Notes: a model not told the origin generated them from the sequence alone. A stretch of 64,000 nt of DNA from JADCRZ01 sp037718865 (GCA_037718865.1 JBBJMP010000003.1:381259-445258); one strand, 5' to 3'; positions 23,268 to 31,771 are shown, counted from the first letter of the stretch. Translations and numbers: made by a program.

Positions 23268-24077
23268 ATGGGTCAGAAAACAAATCCTATTGGTGCAAGG
23301 TTAGGAATTATTCGGGGTTGGGAAAGTAATTGGTATGGAAATAAAAGAGATTACTCCATAAAACTGATTGAAGATCATAAGATCCGGACCTATCTCACGG
23401 CGCGTATCAATAAAGGTGGAATTGCCAAGATCGTAATTGAACGAACTCTGGGTAAGCTGATCGTTACCATTCATACTTCCAAACCGGGTATCATTATAGG
23501 TAAGGGTGGTAATGAGGTTGACAGGATTAAGGAAGAACTGAAAAAGTTAACGGGAAAGGATGATGTTCAGATTAACATTCTGGAGATCCGCCGTCCGGAA
23601 CTGGATGCCAATATTGTTGCTGATACAATTGCTAAACAGATTGAAAACCGTATCAACTACAAGAGGGCGATCAAGATGGCTATAGCATCATCCCTTCGTA
23701 TGGGTGCTGAAGGAATTAAGGTGAAAGTAAGTGGTCGTTTAGGAGGTGCTGAAATTGCCCGGTCTGAAGAAATCAAGCAGGGGCGTACTCCTTTGCACAC
23801 CTACCGTATGGATATTGATTATGCTTCCATTTTTGCTTTGACTGTTTATGGAAAGATCGGGATCAAGGTATGGATTTGCAAAGGAGAAGTGTTGGCAAAA
23901 AGGGATCTGAACCCCAATTTCGTAGGGGGTAAGAGCGATGTAAGCGATAGAAGAGACAGGCGCCCGGGCGGTGAAAGGGAGGAGAGAGGACCGGACCGTA
24001 GAGACAACAGGGGTGGCGGTGACAATAGAGGCGGCGGTAGAAGCGGCGGCGGTGGCGGAAGGGATAACAGACGGTGA
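23268..24077 (+). CDS. rpsC: 30S ribosomal protein S3 with RGG-rich tail
   Basis: S3 guards the mRNA entry tunnel with S4 and S5 and contributes helicase activity. The 269 residues contain the KH domain (PGIIIGKGGNEVDRIKEEL), SLRMGAEGIKVKVSGRLGGA and the C-terminal GRTPLHTYRMDIDYAS segment. From about residue 222 the tail is low-complexity and rich in Arg, Asp and Gly, with GGGDNRGGGRSGGGGGRDNR near the end. Such tails are common in Bacteroidota S3 and probably bind RNA without structure. The 110-bp gap upstream begins with octamer repeats. Confidence 0.98.
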   Translation: MGQKTNPIGARLGIIRGWESNWYGNKRDYSIKLIEDHKIRTYLTARINKGGIAKIVIERTLGKLIVTIHTSKPGIIIGKGGNEVDRIKEELKKLTGKDDVQINILEIRRPELDANIVADTIAKQIENRINYKRAIKMAIASSLRMGAEGIKVKVSGRLGGAEIARSEEIKQGRTPLHTYRMDIDYASIFALTVYGKIGIKVWICKGEVLAKRDLNPNFVGGKSDVSDRRDRRPGGEREERGPDRRDNRGGGDNRGGGRSGGGGGRDNRR

Positions 24078-24196
24078 TTACAATATAGAAGCACGGATAA
24101 AAAAGAACACCGAGCGGCGAACAAAAATCATTTGTATTATCTGGCTGAAGCAATTAACGCTAAACTCAGCAGAATAAATTTAGAATTATAACTATT

Positions 24197-24616
24197 ATGT
24201 TACAGCCAAAAAGAACGAAGCACAGGAAAATGCAGCGGGGTCGTATGAAAGGTGACGCAAAGAGGGGTGCTACCATTGCGTTTGGTTCATTTGCGCTCAA
24301 GGCGTTGGATTCGCATTGGATTACCGATCGCCAGATTGAGTCAGCCCGCCAGGCACTTACTCGTCACATGAAAAGAGAGGGTAGTGTATGGATACGGATA
24401 TTTCCTGACAAGCCGATTACCAGAAAACCGGCAGAGGTTAGAATGGGTAAGGGTAAAGGTGCCCCGGATCATTGGGCTGCCGTTGTAAAACCAGGAAGGA
24501 TTTTGTTTGAAGCTGACGGAGTGCCTCAACAGGTAGCCAAGGAAGCGTTTGAACTGGCTGCTCAGAAATTGCCGATCCAGACAAAATTCGTTGTACGGAG
24601 AGATTATAGCGAATAG
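24197..24616 (+). CDS. rplP: 50S ribosomal protein L16
   Basis: L16 helps place aminoacyl-tRNA in the A site and matures late in 50S assembly. The 139 residues read MLQPKRTKHRKMQRGRMKGD, then RHMKREGSVWIRIFPDKPIT, VRMGKGKGAPDHWAAVVKPG and a C-terminal KLPIQTKFVVR, all diagnostic. Length is normal. The 119-bp gap before it shows no gene; part of it follows the low-complexity DNA of the rpsC tail. Confidence 0.99.
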   Translation: MLQPKRTKHRKMQRGRMKGDAKRGATIAFGSFALKALDSHWITDRQIESARQALTRHMKREGSVWIRIFPDKPITRKPAEVRMGKGKGAPDHWAAVVKPGRILFEADGVPQQVAKEAFELAAQKLPIQTKFVVRRDYSE

Positions 24617-24694
24617 TGATATAATGTTAAATGTAATATTCGATAGCACACGGAGTTACATCAATTGTCAACGCTCACATTTCAAATTGATAAG

Positions 24695-24904
24695 ATGTTA
24701 AGAAGAATTGATTTTGTAAAAAGTATAAAGGAGATGAGCGAACACGACCTGAAGGCCCGGATTCAGGAAGACGAGATGCGGTTGAAGAAACTGGAGTTCG
24801 CTCATGCCATTACTCCATTGGAAAATCCAATGACCATCCGTGCCGTGCGAAAAGATCTGGCACGTTTAAAAACCGAATTGGCAAAAAAGAAATTGGCTGT
24901 TTAA
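24695..24904 (+). CDS. rpmC: 50S ribosomal protein L29
   Basis: L29 lies near the exit tunnel beside L23. The 69-residue product has the Bacteroidota form of the family: MLRRIDFVKSIKEMSEHDLK and the C-terminal helix NPMTIRAVRKDLARLKTEL. The ATG at 24695 is preferred over a TTG at 24665, which would add ten residues foreign to the family. The short AT-rich stretch before the start (CACATTTCAAATTGATAAG) resembles the one before rplW. Confidence 0.95.
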   Translation: MLRRIDFVKSIKEMSEHDLKARIQEDEMRLKKLEFAHAITPLENPMTIRAVRKDLARLKTELAKKKLAV

Positions 24905-25000
24905 GCGTGTCAAATGCTTGTTGCCTGGCTTAAGCAGTAAAGCGGTAATTTAATATTAAAGCAATGCTGAAGGCTAATCCTAAGGCTAAAATTTATAATA

Positions 25001-25258
25001 ATGGAAGAAAGAAATTTGCGTAAAATAAGAACCGGTGTTGTTACCAGTAACAAGATGTCAAAAACGGTCACCGTTGCTGTGGAACGAAAGGTAAAACACC
25101 CGATCTACGGAAAGTTCGTTAAGAAAACGACTAAGTTTCACGCACATGATGAGAAAAGCGAATGTAGTATTGGCGACCTGGTGAAGATCATGGAGACCCG
25201 CCCGCTCAGTAAAACGAAGCGGTGGAGACTGGTGGAAGTGGTAGAAAAGGTGAAATAA
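25001..25258 (+). CDS. rpsQ: 30S ribosomal protein S17
   Basis: S17 is a primary 16S rRNA-binding protein with an OB fold. The 85 residues include RTGVVTSNKMSKTVTVAVER, HPIYGKFVKKTTKFHAHDE and METRPLSKTKRWRLVEVVEK, which match the family throughout. The stop codon is followed after one base by the TGTGCGAA octamer array. The gap to rpmC is 96 bp. Confidence 0.99.
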   Translation: MEERNLRKIRTGVVTSNKMSKTVTVAVERKVKHPIYGKFVKKTTKFHAHDEKSECSIGDLVKIMETRPLSKTKRWRLVEVVEKVK

Positions 25259-25259
25259 A

Positions 25260-25299
25260 TGTGCGAACGTGCAGATGTGCGAATGTGCGAACGTAGGAA
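25260..25299. repeat. Octamer tandem array after rpsQ (consensus TGTGCGAA)
   Basis: Five units in exact 8-nt register: TGTGCGAA, CGTGCAGA, TGTGCGAA, TGTGCGAA, CGTAGGAA. The array starts 1 bp after the rpsQ stop codon. Confidence 0.85.
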
Positions 25300-25351
25300 G
25301 GCACTTAGCTTAAAAATAAGTTTTATTACAGGATTTTGGTTCGGATTTGCA

Positions 25352-25381
25352 TCTGGAATCTAAAGTCTGAAATCTAAAATC
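25352..25381. repeat. Heptamer tandem array ahead of rplN (consensus TCTRAAR)
   Basis: Period-7 units TCTGGAA, TCTAAAG, TCTGAAA, TCTAAAA and a final TC end 7 bp before the rplN start. This gap therefore carries two unlike arrays, one octamer and one heptamer. Confidence 0.75.
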
Positions 25382-25388
25382 AAAAAGG

Positions 25389-25757
25389 ATGATCCAGCAG
25401 GAAAGCAGGCTCAATGTAGCTGATAATAGTGGCGCGAAGGAAGTGTTGTGTATCCGGGTGCTTGGCAATAGTGGCCAGAACACGGCCAGGATTGGTGACA
25501 AAATTGTGGTGACGGTGAAAGATGCATTGCCTTCGGGGGGAATAAAAAAGGGTACTGTCACTAAAGCGGTAATCGTCCGAACTAAGAATAAACTTCGCCG
25601 GAAAGACGGTTCTTACATCCGGTTTGATGATAACGCCGTAGTACTATTAAATCAGGCAGAAGAGCCAAGGGGTACACGTATTTTTGGACCCGTAGCCAGG
25701 GAATTACGTGATAAGGGATATATGAAAATCATTTCCCTTGCCCCGGAAGTTTTATAA
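25389..25757 (+). CDS. rplN: 50S ribosomal protein L14
   Basis: L14 forms an intersubunit bridge and is the docking site for the silencing factor RsfS. The 122 residues include MIQQESRLNVADNSGAKEVL, RKDGSYIRFDDNAVVLLNQ and PRGTRIFGPVARELRDKGYM, the standard family signature. Length is normal. It is followed by a 59-bp gap to rplX. Confidence 0.99.
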   Translation: MIQQESRLNVADNSGAKEVLCIRVLGNSGQNTARIGDKIVVTVKDALPSGGIKKGTVTKAVIVRTKNKLRRKDGSYIRFDDNAVVLLNQAEEPRGTRIFGPVARELRDKGYMKIISLAPEVL

Positions 25758-25816
25758 TCATAGCTTTGCGCCCGTTTTATTTGGGCCATCACACTAAAAA
25801 AGACAAACAGGATCTA

Positions 25817-26155
25817 ATGAATACGAGATTCAAACCGAAATTTAATATCAAGAAAGGCGATACCGTTGTAATCATCGCCGGAGACGATAAGGATTTGAAA
25901 AAGCCCCGTAAGGTGTTGGAAATCATAACGGAAAAGGGCCGGGTTGTGGTGGAAGGTGTAAATATTGTTACCAAACACACCAAACCTTCTGCACAGAATA
26001 CGAAGGGCGGCATTCTTAAAAAGGAAGCTTCTGTAAATATTTCAAACGTGATGTTATGGGATCCAAAACAAGGCGAAGCTACCAAAGTAAAACGGGTCCG
26101 TGAAAATGGCAAACTTGTTCGTGTCTCAAAAAAATCAGGGGAGGTTATTAAATAA
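25817..26155 (+). CDS. rplX: 50S ribosomal protein L24
   Basis: L24 initiates assembly of the 50S subunit together with L3. The 112 residues contain a KOW motif near the start (FNIKKGDTVVIIAGDDKDLK), the VVVEGVNIVTKHTKPSAQN segment and a basic C-terminal end. The ATG at 25817 is preferred over an in-frame codon at 25766, which would add residues unlike the family. The stop codon overlaps the rplE start by one base (TAATG), so the two are coupled. Confidence 0.98.
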   Translation: MNTRFKPKFNIKKGDTVVIIAGDDKDLKKPRKVLEIITEKGRVVVEGVNIVTKHTKPSAQNTKGGILKKEASVNISNVMLWDPKQGEATKVKRVRENGKLVRVSKKSGEVIK

Positions 26156-26730
26156 TGAATACCGAAAAATATACTCCGCGTTTAGCGGATAAATACAAAG
26201 CGGAAGTGGTACCTGCTTTAATGAAGAAATTTAATTATAGCAGTATTATGCAGGCTCCAAGGTTAGAGAAAATATGTCTTAACCGCGGAGTAAATGGCGC
26301 AGTTACGGATAAGAAACTGGTTGACGTTGCCGTGGAAGAACTGTCTACAATTACGGGCCAGAAAGCCGTTGCCACCAATTCGAAAAAAGACATTTCAAAT
26401 TTTAAACTGCGTAAGAACATGCCGATCGGTGCACGGGTTACTTTACGTGGGGTTAAAATGTATGAATTTCTTGACAGGTTAATTGCCGTAGCCTTGCCCC
26501 GCGTGCGTGATTTTAAAGGCATCAATGACAAATCGTTCGACGGTCGTGGCAACTATACCTTGGGCGTTACTGAACAGATCATCTTCCCCGAAATCGATAT
26601 CGATAAAGTGAATAAGATTACCGGGTTGGACATCACCTTCGTGACTACTGCCCAAACCAATGAAGAAGCATTTGAATTGTTGAAGGAGCTGGGGATGCCG
26701 TTCAGGAACGTTAAAAAAGATAATAATTAA
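26155..26730 (+). CDS. rplE: 50S ribosomal protein L5
   Basis: L5 binds 5S rRNA and contacts the P-site tRNA. The 191 residues carry APRLEKICLNRGVNGAVTD, the SNFKLRKNMPIGARVTLRG loop and FDGRGNYTLGVTEQIIFPE, which are the family hallmarks. Length is slightly above the usual 180 because of a short N-terminal addition. It is translationally coupled to rplX. Confidence 0.99.
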   Translation: MNTEKYTPRLADKYKAEVVPALMKKFNYSSIMQAPRLEKICLNRGVNGAVTDKKLVDVAVEELSTITGQKAVATNSKKDISNFKLRKNMPIGARVTLRGVKMYEFLDRLIAVALPRVRDFKGINDKSFDGRGNYTLGVTEQIIFPEIDIDKVNKITGLDITFVTTAQTNEEAFELLKELGMPFRNVKKDNN

Positions 26731-26780
26731 AACAAGATTTGAGTTCAGATGGCTGGTTTCAGTTATACGTTATATCGAAA

Positions 26781-26815
26781 TCTCACATCTCACATCTCAC
26801 ATCTCACATCTAACA
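26781..26815. repeat. Heptamer tandem array between rplE and rpsN (TCTCACA)
   Basis: Four identical TCTCACA units (26781-26808) and a fifth TCTAACA (26809-26815) form the cleanest short array in the window. It ends 6 bp before the rpsN start. Confidence 0.92.
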
Positions 26816-26821
26816 TAAATT

Positions 26822-27091
26822 ATGGCTAAAGAATCAGTAAAAGCAAGGCAAAGAAAAAGAATGGCTATGGTTGCCCAGTACGCGGAAAAGCGGGCGGCGC
26901 TGAAAGCCCAGGGGGATTACCAGGCCTTGGATAAGCTTCCCAAAAATGCTTCTCCCGTACGGTTGAAGAACCGTTGCCAGATCTCTGGTCGCCCCAGAGG
27001 TTACATCCGTTTCTTTGGTATGTCCAGGATCGCTTTTCGTGATATGGCGCTGGCAGGAAAAATTCCAGGAGTCACCAAGTCAAGTTGGTAA
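26822..27091 (+). CDS. rpsN: 30S ribosomal protein S14, zinc-free type
   Basis: S14 completes the 30S head near S3 and S10. The 89-residue form is the longer C-minus type: it has RCQISGRPRGYIRFFGMSRI and FRDMALAGKIPGVTKSSW but none of the paired Cys-x-x-Cys motifs that bind zinc in the short type. It needs no zinc, so a zinc-dependent paralog need not be assumed. The N terminus is basic (MAKESVKARQRKRMAMVAQY). Confidence 0.99.
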   Translation: MAKESVKARQRKRMAMVAQYAEKRAALKAQGDYQALDKLPKNASPVRLKNRCQISGRPRGYIRFFGMSRIAFRDMALAGKIPGVTKSSW

Positions 27092-27182
27092 CACTTTGAC
27101 AATACTGCTGCAAATGCCGCTAAGAGATATCATAGGATATCGCATTGTAAATAAATTTATTAAAAGTTCAACTAAGTAAACA

Positions 27183-27581
27183 ATGGTAACTGATCCTATA
27201 GCAGATTTTTTAACAAGGGTCCGTAATGCGCAAATGGCCAATCACAGGATGGTGGAAATCCCAGCTTCAAACCTCAAAAAGCGTATCACAGAGATATTAT
27301 ATGAAAAGGGATATATCCTTAAATATAAGTTCGAAGATGACAACAAGCAAGGTGTGATTAAGATCGCGCTGAAGTATGATCCGGACACTAAACAACCGGC
27401 TATACAAAGCCTGGAAAGGATTAGCCGTCCGGGATTGCGTACTTATTCCCGGCCTGGTGAATTTAAGCGTGTAAAGAATGGGCTTGGCGTTGCCATAATC
27501 TCTACCTCAAAAGGGGTTATGACGGATAAGGAAGCCAAGACACAAAATGTGGGTGGAGAAGTGCTTTGTTATATATACTAA
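27183..27581 (+). CDS. rpsH: 30S ribosomal protein S8
   Basis: S8 binds helix 21 of 16S rRNA and in E. coli represses the spc operon. The 132 residues show TDPIADFLTRVRNAQMANHR, the RISRPGLRTYSRPGEFKRV segment and the C-terminal GLGVAIISTSKGVMTDKEAK. Length is normal. The gaps on both sides (91 and 125 bp) are plain AT-rich sequence with no array in strict register. Confidence 0.99.
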   Translation: MVTDPIADFLTRVRNAQMANHRMVEIPASNLKKRITEILYEKGYILKYKFEDDNKQGVIKIALKYDPDTKQPAIQSLERISRPGLRTYSRPGEFKRVKNGLGVAIISTSKGVMTDKEAKTQNVGGEVLCYIY

Positions 27582-27706
27582 TAGCATTGAAAAGCGTACA
27601 GCTGGTTTGAATGAATTTTGCCAGTCAATATAATCCGATCTGTTCATTAAGCCTGAGTCGTGGCTGAACACAGATCAACAATCTTAAATTAAAAATAAAA
27701 TCGACT

Positions 27707-28261
27707 ATGTCTCGAATAGGTAAACAGCCGGTAATCGTTCCAGGTGGCGTAACCGTTTCCATAGGCGCCAATAATCTTATCAAGGTAAAGGGCCCTAAGG
27801 GAGAATTAACACAATCCATTGACCGAGATATTACTGTAGAAGTGAAGGATGGCAGCATCCTGATTGGCAGGCCTACAGACCAGATCAGGCACCGGGCTTT
27901 GCATGGTTTATATCGTTCTCTTTTATCCAATATGGTCAAAGGCGTAACAGAAGGATTCAGAAAAGACCTTGAATTGGTAGGTGTGGGATTCAAAGCAGTT
28001 AACCAGGGTAATGTTCTTGACCTGGCCCTTGGTTATTCGCATAATATCATTTTTGATATCCCGAAGGAATTAAAAGTAGCCACTATAACCGAAAAGGGAC
28101 AAAATCCAAAAATCACCCTTGAAGGTATCGATAAGCAATTGATTGGCCAGGTAGCTGCCAAAATCCGGGGTCTGCGGAAGCCTGAACCATACAAAGGCAA
28201 AGGTATACGCTATAAGGATGAAGTAGTGCGTAAGAAGGCAGGTAAGGCAGCAGGAAAATAA
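27707..28261 (+). CDS. rplF: 50S ribosomal protein L6
   Basis: L6 lies beside the sarcin-ricin loop and factor-binding site. The 184 residues have the duplicated fold of the family: MSRIGKQPVIVPGGVTVSIG, the IRHRALHGLYRSLLSNMVKG helix, LELVGVGFKAVNQGNVLDL and the C-terminal RGLRKPEPYKGKGIRYKDE. Length is normal. It is preceded by a 125-bp spacer without recognised features. Confidence 0.99.
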   Translation: MSRIGKQPVIVPGGVTVSIGANNLIKVKGPKGELTQSIDRDITVEVKDGSILIGRPTDQIRHRALHGLYRSLLSNMVKGVTEGFRKDLELVGVGFKAVNQGNVLDLALGYSHNIIFDIPKELKVATITEKGQNPKITLEGIDKQLIGQVAAKIRGLRKPEPYKGKGIRYKDEVVRKKAGKAAGK

Positions 28262-28354
28262 TTATTCAGAAGGTACATGTAGATTGAGGTTTTACAACTT
28301 GAAAACCGGAATCTCAAATCTTCCCGGCAGCATCGGGATATAAAGCAAAAGAAT

Positions 28355-28708
28355 ATGAACGCAAAAGTGATTAGCAGACAAAAAATCAGATACCGAATCC
28401 GCAAAAAAATTGCAGGAACGGCCCAGAAACCACGTCTATCTGTGTTCAGGAGCAATACGGAAATTTACGTTCAGCTGATTGATGATGTCAACGGCACAAC
28501 ACTGGCATCTGCATCTTCAAAAGACAAAGATATCATGGCTCAGAAAATGAAAAAAAGCGAAAAAAGCAAACTTGTTGGAGCTGCAATCGCACGTAAAGCA
28601 CAGGAGTTCGGATTAAAGAACGTTGTGTTTGACAGGGGCGGTTACCTTTACCACGGCAGGGTAAAGGCTGTTGCAGACGGGGCCCGGGAGGGCGGATTGG
28701 AATTTTAA
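28355..28708 (+). CDS. rplR: 50S ribosomal protein L18
   Basis: L18 binds 5S rRNA with L5. The 117 residues include RYRIRKKIAGTAQKPRLSVF, YVQLIDDVNGTTLASASSKD, and the C-terminal FDRGGYLYHGRVKAVADGAR signature. The length is normal. A 93-bp spacer separates it from rplF. Confidence 0.99.
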   Translation: MNAKVISRQKIRYRIRKKIAGTAQKPRLSVFRSNTEIYVQLIDDVNGTTLASASSKDKDIMAQKMKKSEKSKLVGAAIARKAQEFGLKNVVFDRGGYLYHGRVKAVADGAREGGLEF

Positions 28709-28778
28709 TTCACCTTTGATGGCATGCTGGTATGTTGCTAGCAAGCACGGTAAAGTCGAAAATTGTAAATAGAACATA

Positions 28779-29297
28779 ATGTCAAATGTTATTTTAAATA
28801 AAATAAAAGCGGGCGACCTGGAACTGAAGGAAAAAGTGGTTTCAATTAACCGTGTAGTCAAGACTACCAAGGGCGGCCGTGCATTCAGTTTTTCTGCATT
28901 AGTGGTTGTAGGGAACGAAAACGGTGTGGTAGGCCATGGGCTTGGTAAAGCCAAGGAAGTGCAGGAAGCTATTGCCAAAGGTATTGAAGATGCCAAAAAG
29001 AATTTGATAAAAGTTCCGGTGATGCATGGTACCATCCCTCACGACCAACTGGCTAAAGAAGGGGCTGCCAAAGTGTTGATCAAACCCGCAGCTCATGGTA
29101 CGGGGGTTATTGCAGGGGGAAGTATGCGTGCTGTATTGGAAAGCGCGGGCATTACGGATGTATTGGCAAAATCATTGGGTTCTGCCAACCCGCATAATGT
29201 AATTAAGGCCACCTTTCGGGCCTTGGCTATGTTGAGAGAGCCAGTAGGCATTGCAAAAACAAGAAATATCAGTTTGAAGAAAGTTTTTAATGGATAA
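28779..29297 (+). CDS. rpsE: 30S ribosomal protein S5
   Basis: S5 contributes to accuracy and to the mRNA entry site. The 172 residues have the double-stranded RNA-binding domain (LKEKVVSINRVVKTTKGGRA, FSALVVVGNENGVVGHGLGK) and the C-terminal domain with GTGVIAGGSMRAVLESAGI and KSLGSANPHNVIKATFRAL. Length is normal. Confidence 0.99.
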   Translation: MSNVILNKIKAGDLELKEKVVSINRVVKTTKGGRAFSFSALVVVGNENGVVGHGLGKAKEVQEAIAKGIEDAKKNLIKVPVMHGTIPHDQLAKEGAAKVLIKPAAHGTGVIAGGSMRAVLESAGITDVLAKSLGSANPHNVIKATFRALAMLREPVGIAKTRNISLKKVFNG

Positions 29298-29365
29298 TCA
29301 GTTAGGTTAAGGTTTGTGCTTCTGTTAAAAACCGGAATAACAAACCAGAGTCTGAAACAAGAAAT

Positions 29366-29698
29366 ATGAAAAAGATTAAGATCACTCAGGTAAAAAGCGC
29401 TATTGACAGGCCAGAGCGTCAGAAATTAACGCTAAGAGCACTGGGATTAAACAAAATGAACGCTTCCAGAGAGTTGCAGGCAAGTGCGCAGGTTCTTGGT
29501 ATGGTTCGGGCCGTAAATCACTTACTTAAAGTAGAAGAATTTGAAGTGGAAGATTCTATGCAAAATAATGTAGCATTGCAAGAGGTAGAACCCGTGGAAA
29601 CAGCAGACAGCACAATAGAACTACCGACGGATATGGCTGAAACCGCAGAGCCAGAAGTTGTCGATGATCAACCTTTGGAAAGAGAACAGGCAGTGTAA
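29366..29698 (+). CDS. rpmD: 50S ribosomal protein L30 with acidic tail
   Basis: The first 60 residues are a complete short bacterial L30: KKIKITQVKSAIDRPERQKL, TLRALGLNKMNASRELQ, and VRAVNHLLKVEEFEVE. The remaining 50 residues are strongly acidic and low-complexity (EVEPVETADSTIELPTDMAE), nearly doubling the usual length of about 60. The tail is probably disordered and exposed. It resembles the acidic extension of L4 in the same operon. No frameshift is needed to explain it, as the frame is open to a normal stop. Confidence 0.97.
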   Translation: MKKIKITQVKSAIDRPERQKLTLRALGLNKMNASRELQASAQVLGMVRAVNHLLKVEEFEVEDSMQNNVALQEVEPVETADSTIELPTDMAETAEPEVVDDQPLEREQAV

Positions 29699-29789
29699 GT
29701 GCCAGGAAGTAATGGGATCTCCATTTTTTTTATTAGAAACGATTTAAATAATGACCCGGTCACATGGGGAGTTGACAAATATTAATAAT

Positions 29790-30239
29790 ATGCAATTACA
29801 TAATCTTCGCCCGGCAAAAGGCTCCACACATAAGGAAAAACGATTGGGCAGGGGTGAAGCTTCCGGAAAAGGAGGCACTTCAACAAAGGGTAACAAAGGT
29901 GGCCAGAGCCGGGCCGGTTATAAAATTAAAATGGCCCATGAAGGCGGGCAGATGCCTATACAGCGCAGAATTCCCAAGCGTGGATTCAAAAATATCAATC
30001 GTATTGAGTATAAGGTGTTCAACCTTGGCCAAATCGACCAGTTGACAGAAAAATATGGGATCACCGAATTTACCCCGGAGATTTTATACACAAACGAACT
30101 GATCAACCAGACCGACAGGGTGAAAATTTTAGGCAATGGTGAGTTAAAGGCTAAACTATCTTTCAAAGTCAATGCAGTCAGTGAAAAAGCAAGGGCAGCT
30201 ATCGAGGCGGCTGGTGGTTCGGTGGAAATTGTACCGTAA
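29790..30239 (+). CDS. rplO: 50S ribosomal protein L15
   Basis: L15 is a late-assembly protein deep in the 50S subunit. The 149 residues show the Gly-rich basic N terminus (MQLHNLRPAKGSTHKEKRLG, GKGGTSTKGNKGGQSRAGYK), the FEGGQMPIQRRIPKRG-like segment and a C-terminal FKVNAVSEKARAAIEAAGG. The ATG at 29790 is preferred over an in-frame ATG at 29751, as L15 proteins normally start MxLHNLRPA. It is followed 72 bp later by secY. Confidence 0.98.
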   Translation: MQLHNLRPAKGSTHKEKRLGRGEASGKGGTSTKGNKGGQSRAGYKIKMAHEGGQMPIQRRIPKRGFKNINRIEYKVFNLGQIDQLTEKYGITEFTPEILYTNELINQTDRVKILGNGELKAKLSFKVNAVSEKARAAIEAAGGSVEIVP

Positions 30240-30311
30240 TTTTAAGTAACTTGCCAGACTCTCGGGAAATGCATTTGATTTATGAGAGTTTAATTAAAAT
30301 TCATACAATCC

Positions 30312-31640
30312 GTGAACAAATTTATAAAGACACTCAAGAATATCTGGAGCATTGAAGAACTGAGGAGTAAGATCATTACTACCCTATTACTTATTTTAGT
30401 ATATCGGCTTGGTGCACATATCGTTCTGCCCGGTATTGATCCGAATAAACTGAACACCGACGCTGCACAATCGGGTCCATTAGGCCTGATCGATGCATTT
30501 GCCGGTGGAGCCTTTTCGCAGGCTTCTATCTTTGCATTAGGTATCATGCCCTATATTTCCGCGTCCATTTTCATGCAATTGATGACCATCCTGGTTCCGC
30601 AAATGCAGAAAATCCAAAAGGAAGGGGATAGTGGCAGGAAAAAGATCAACCAGTGGACGAGGTATCTTACCGTTGCCATTACAGCTGTACAGGCAGGTGC
30701 CTATGTCGCTTATTTAAGGGAAGTTAACGGGCCTGCTTTACTCGCATCCTATTCTGCCTATTTCTGGCTTTCCACTACTATTATATTAACCGCCGGTACG
30801 TTGTTTGTGATGTGGCTGGGTGAAAAAATTACAGATAAAGGGTTAGGAAATGGAATTTCCATTATTATCATGGTGGGTATACTGGCACGTTTACCACAAT
30901 CAACCGTGCAGGAATGGGCGGCTAAGTCAAACCGCGGCGGCGGCGGCTTACTGATCTTCATTATCGAAATAGCCGTGTTGATAGCAATTATAATGGGACT
31001 TATCGTATTGGTACAGGGAGTAAGAAAGATCCCGGTGCAATATGCCAAGCAGATTGTTGGCAATAAACAATTTGGAGGGGCCAGGCAATTTTTGCCGCTG
31101 AAAGTGAATGGAGCAGGTGTAATGCCGATTATATTTGCCCAGGCTATCATGTTCCTCCCTACCTTAATCTCTTATACCAGCTTTGAATCAGGTCAGGGTA
31201 TAGCCAGGATATTTTCCGATTCAAGAGATGCCTGGCATATGTTGATTTACGCAGTCATCGTGATCGGTTTCACCTTCCTTTATACAGCACTGATATTTAA
31301 TCCAAAGCAGATAGCTGATGACCTTAAGAGAAATAACGGCTTTGTTCCCGGTGTAAAACCTGGTCAGCCGACGGCAGATTATATAGGCACAATCATGGAC
31401 CGGATTACCTTACCGGGGGCAGTTTTGCTGGCCATAGTGGGTATCTTGCCCGGTTTTGCCCAGCGCCTGGGAGTAACCCAGGGATTTGCTACATTTTTTG
31501 GCGGTACATCCCTGCTTATTATGGTAGGCGTAGTATTAGATACCTTGCAACAAATTGAAACACAGTTATTGATGCGTCAGTACGACGGTTTGATGAAGGG
31601 TGGCCGAATTCAAGGCAGGCAAACTGCCCAGGTGATATAA
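30312..31640 (+). CDS. secY: Protein translocase subunit SecY
   Basis: SecY is the central channel of the Sec translocase in the inner membrane. The 442-residue protein begins with a GTG start (MNKFIKTLKNIWSIEELRSK) and has ten predicted membrane helices. Family landmarks are YRLGAHIVLPGIDP near residue 31, the plug-region FAGGAFSQASIFALGIMPYI, and RIPVQYAKQ-like RKIPVQYAKQIVG in the large cytoplasmic loop. It closes the spc operon before map, with a hairpin downstream. SecA, its motor, is encoded 10 kb further on. Confidence 0.99.
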   Translation: MNKFIKTLKNIWSIEELRSKIITTLLLILVYRLGAHIVLPGIDPNKLNTDAAQSGPLGLIDAFAGGAFSQASIFALGIMPYISASIFMQLMTILVPQMQKIQKEGDSGRKKINQWTRYLTVAITAVQAGAYVAYLREVNGPALLASYSAYFWLSTTIILTAGTLFVMWLGEKITDKGLGNGISIIIMVGILARLPQSTVQEWAAKSNRGGGGLLIFIIEIAVLIAIIMGLIVLVQGVRKIPVQYAKQIVGNKQFGGARQFLPLKVNGAGVMPIIFAQAIMFLPTLISYTSFESGQGIARIFSDSRDAWHMLIYAVIVIGFTFLYTALIFNPKQIADDLKRNNGFVPGVKPGQPTADYIGTIMDRITLPGAVLLAIVGILPGFAQRLGVTQGFATFFGGTSLLIMVGVVLDTLQQIETQLLMRQYDGLMKGGRIQGRQTAQVI

Positions 31641-31660
31641 TCTTCATATTAAAATATATA

Positions 31661-31694
31661 ATAACCTGGCAGGTTATATTTGGCGGGTTTTTTT
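31661..31694 (+). terminator. Possible terminator between secY and map
   Basis: ATAACCT (31661-31667) pairs with AGGTTAT (31671-31677) around a 3-nt loop. A T-run follows at 31688-31694, about 10 nt from the stem, so it could be an attenuator or weak terminator. Confidence 0.5.
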
Positions 31695-31771
31695 ATTTAA
31701 GTGGGAGAAGTATGAACATTATAAATTACTGTTTGTAATTTATATCTAACACTGAACTTTGATCATAGACC

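Noticed and set aside
23846..24153. Minus-strand frames opposite the rpsC tail
   Set aside because: Pro/Leu-rich frames arise from the Gly/Arg-rich coding DNA and lack start signals.
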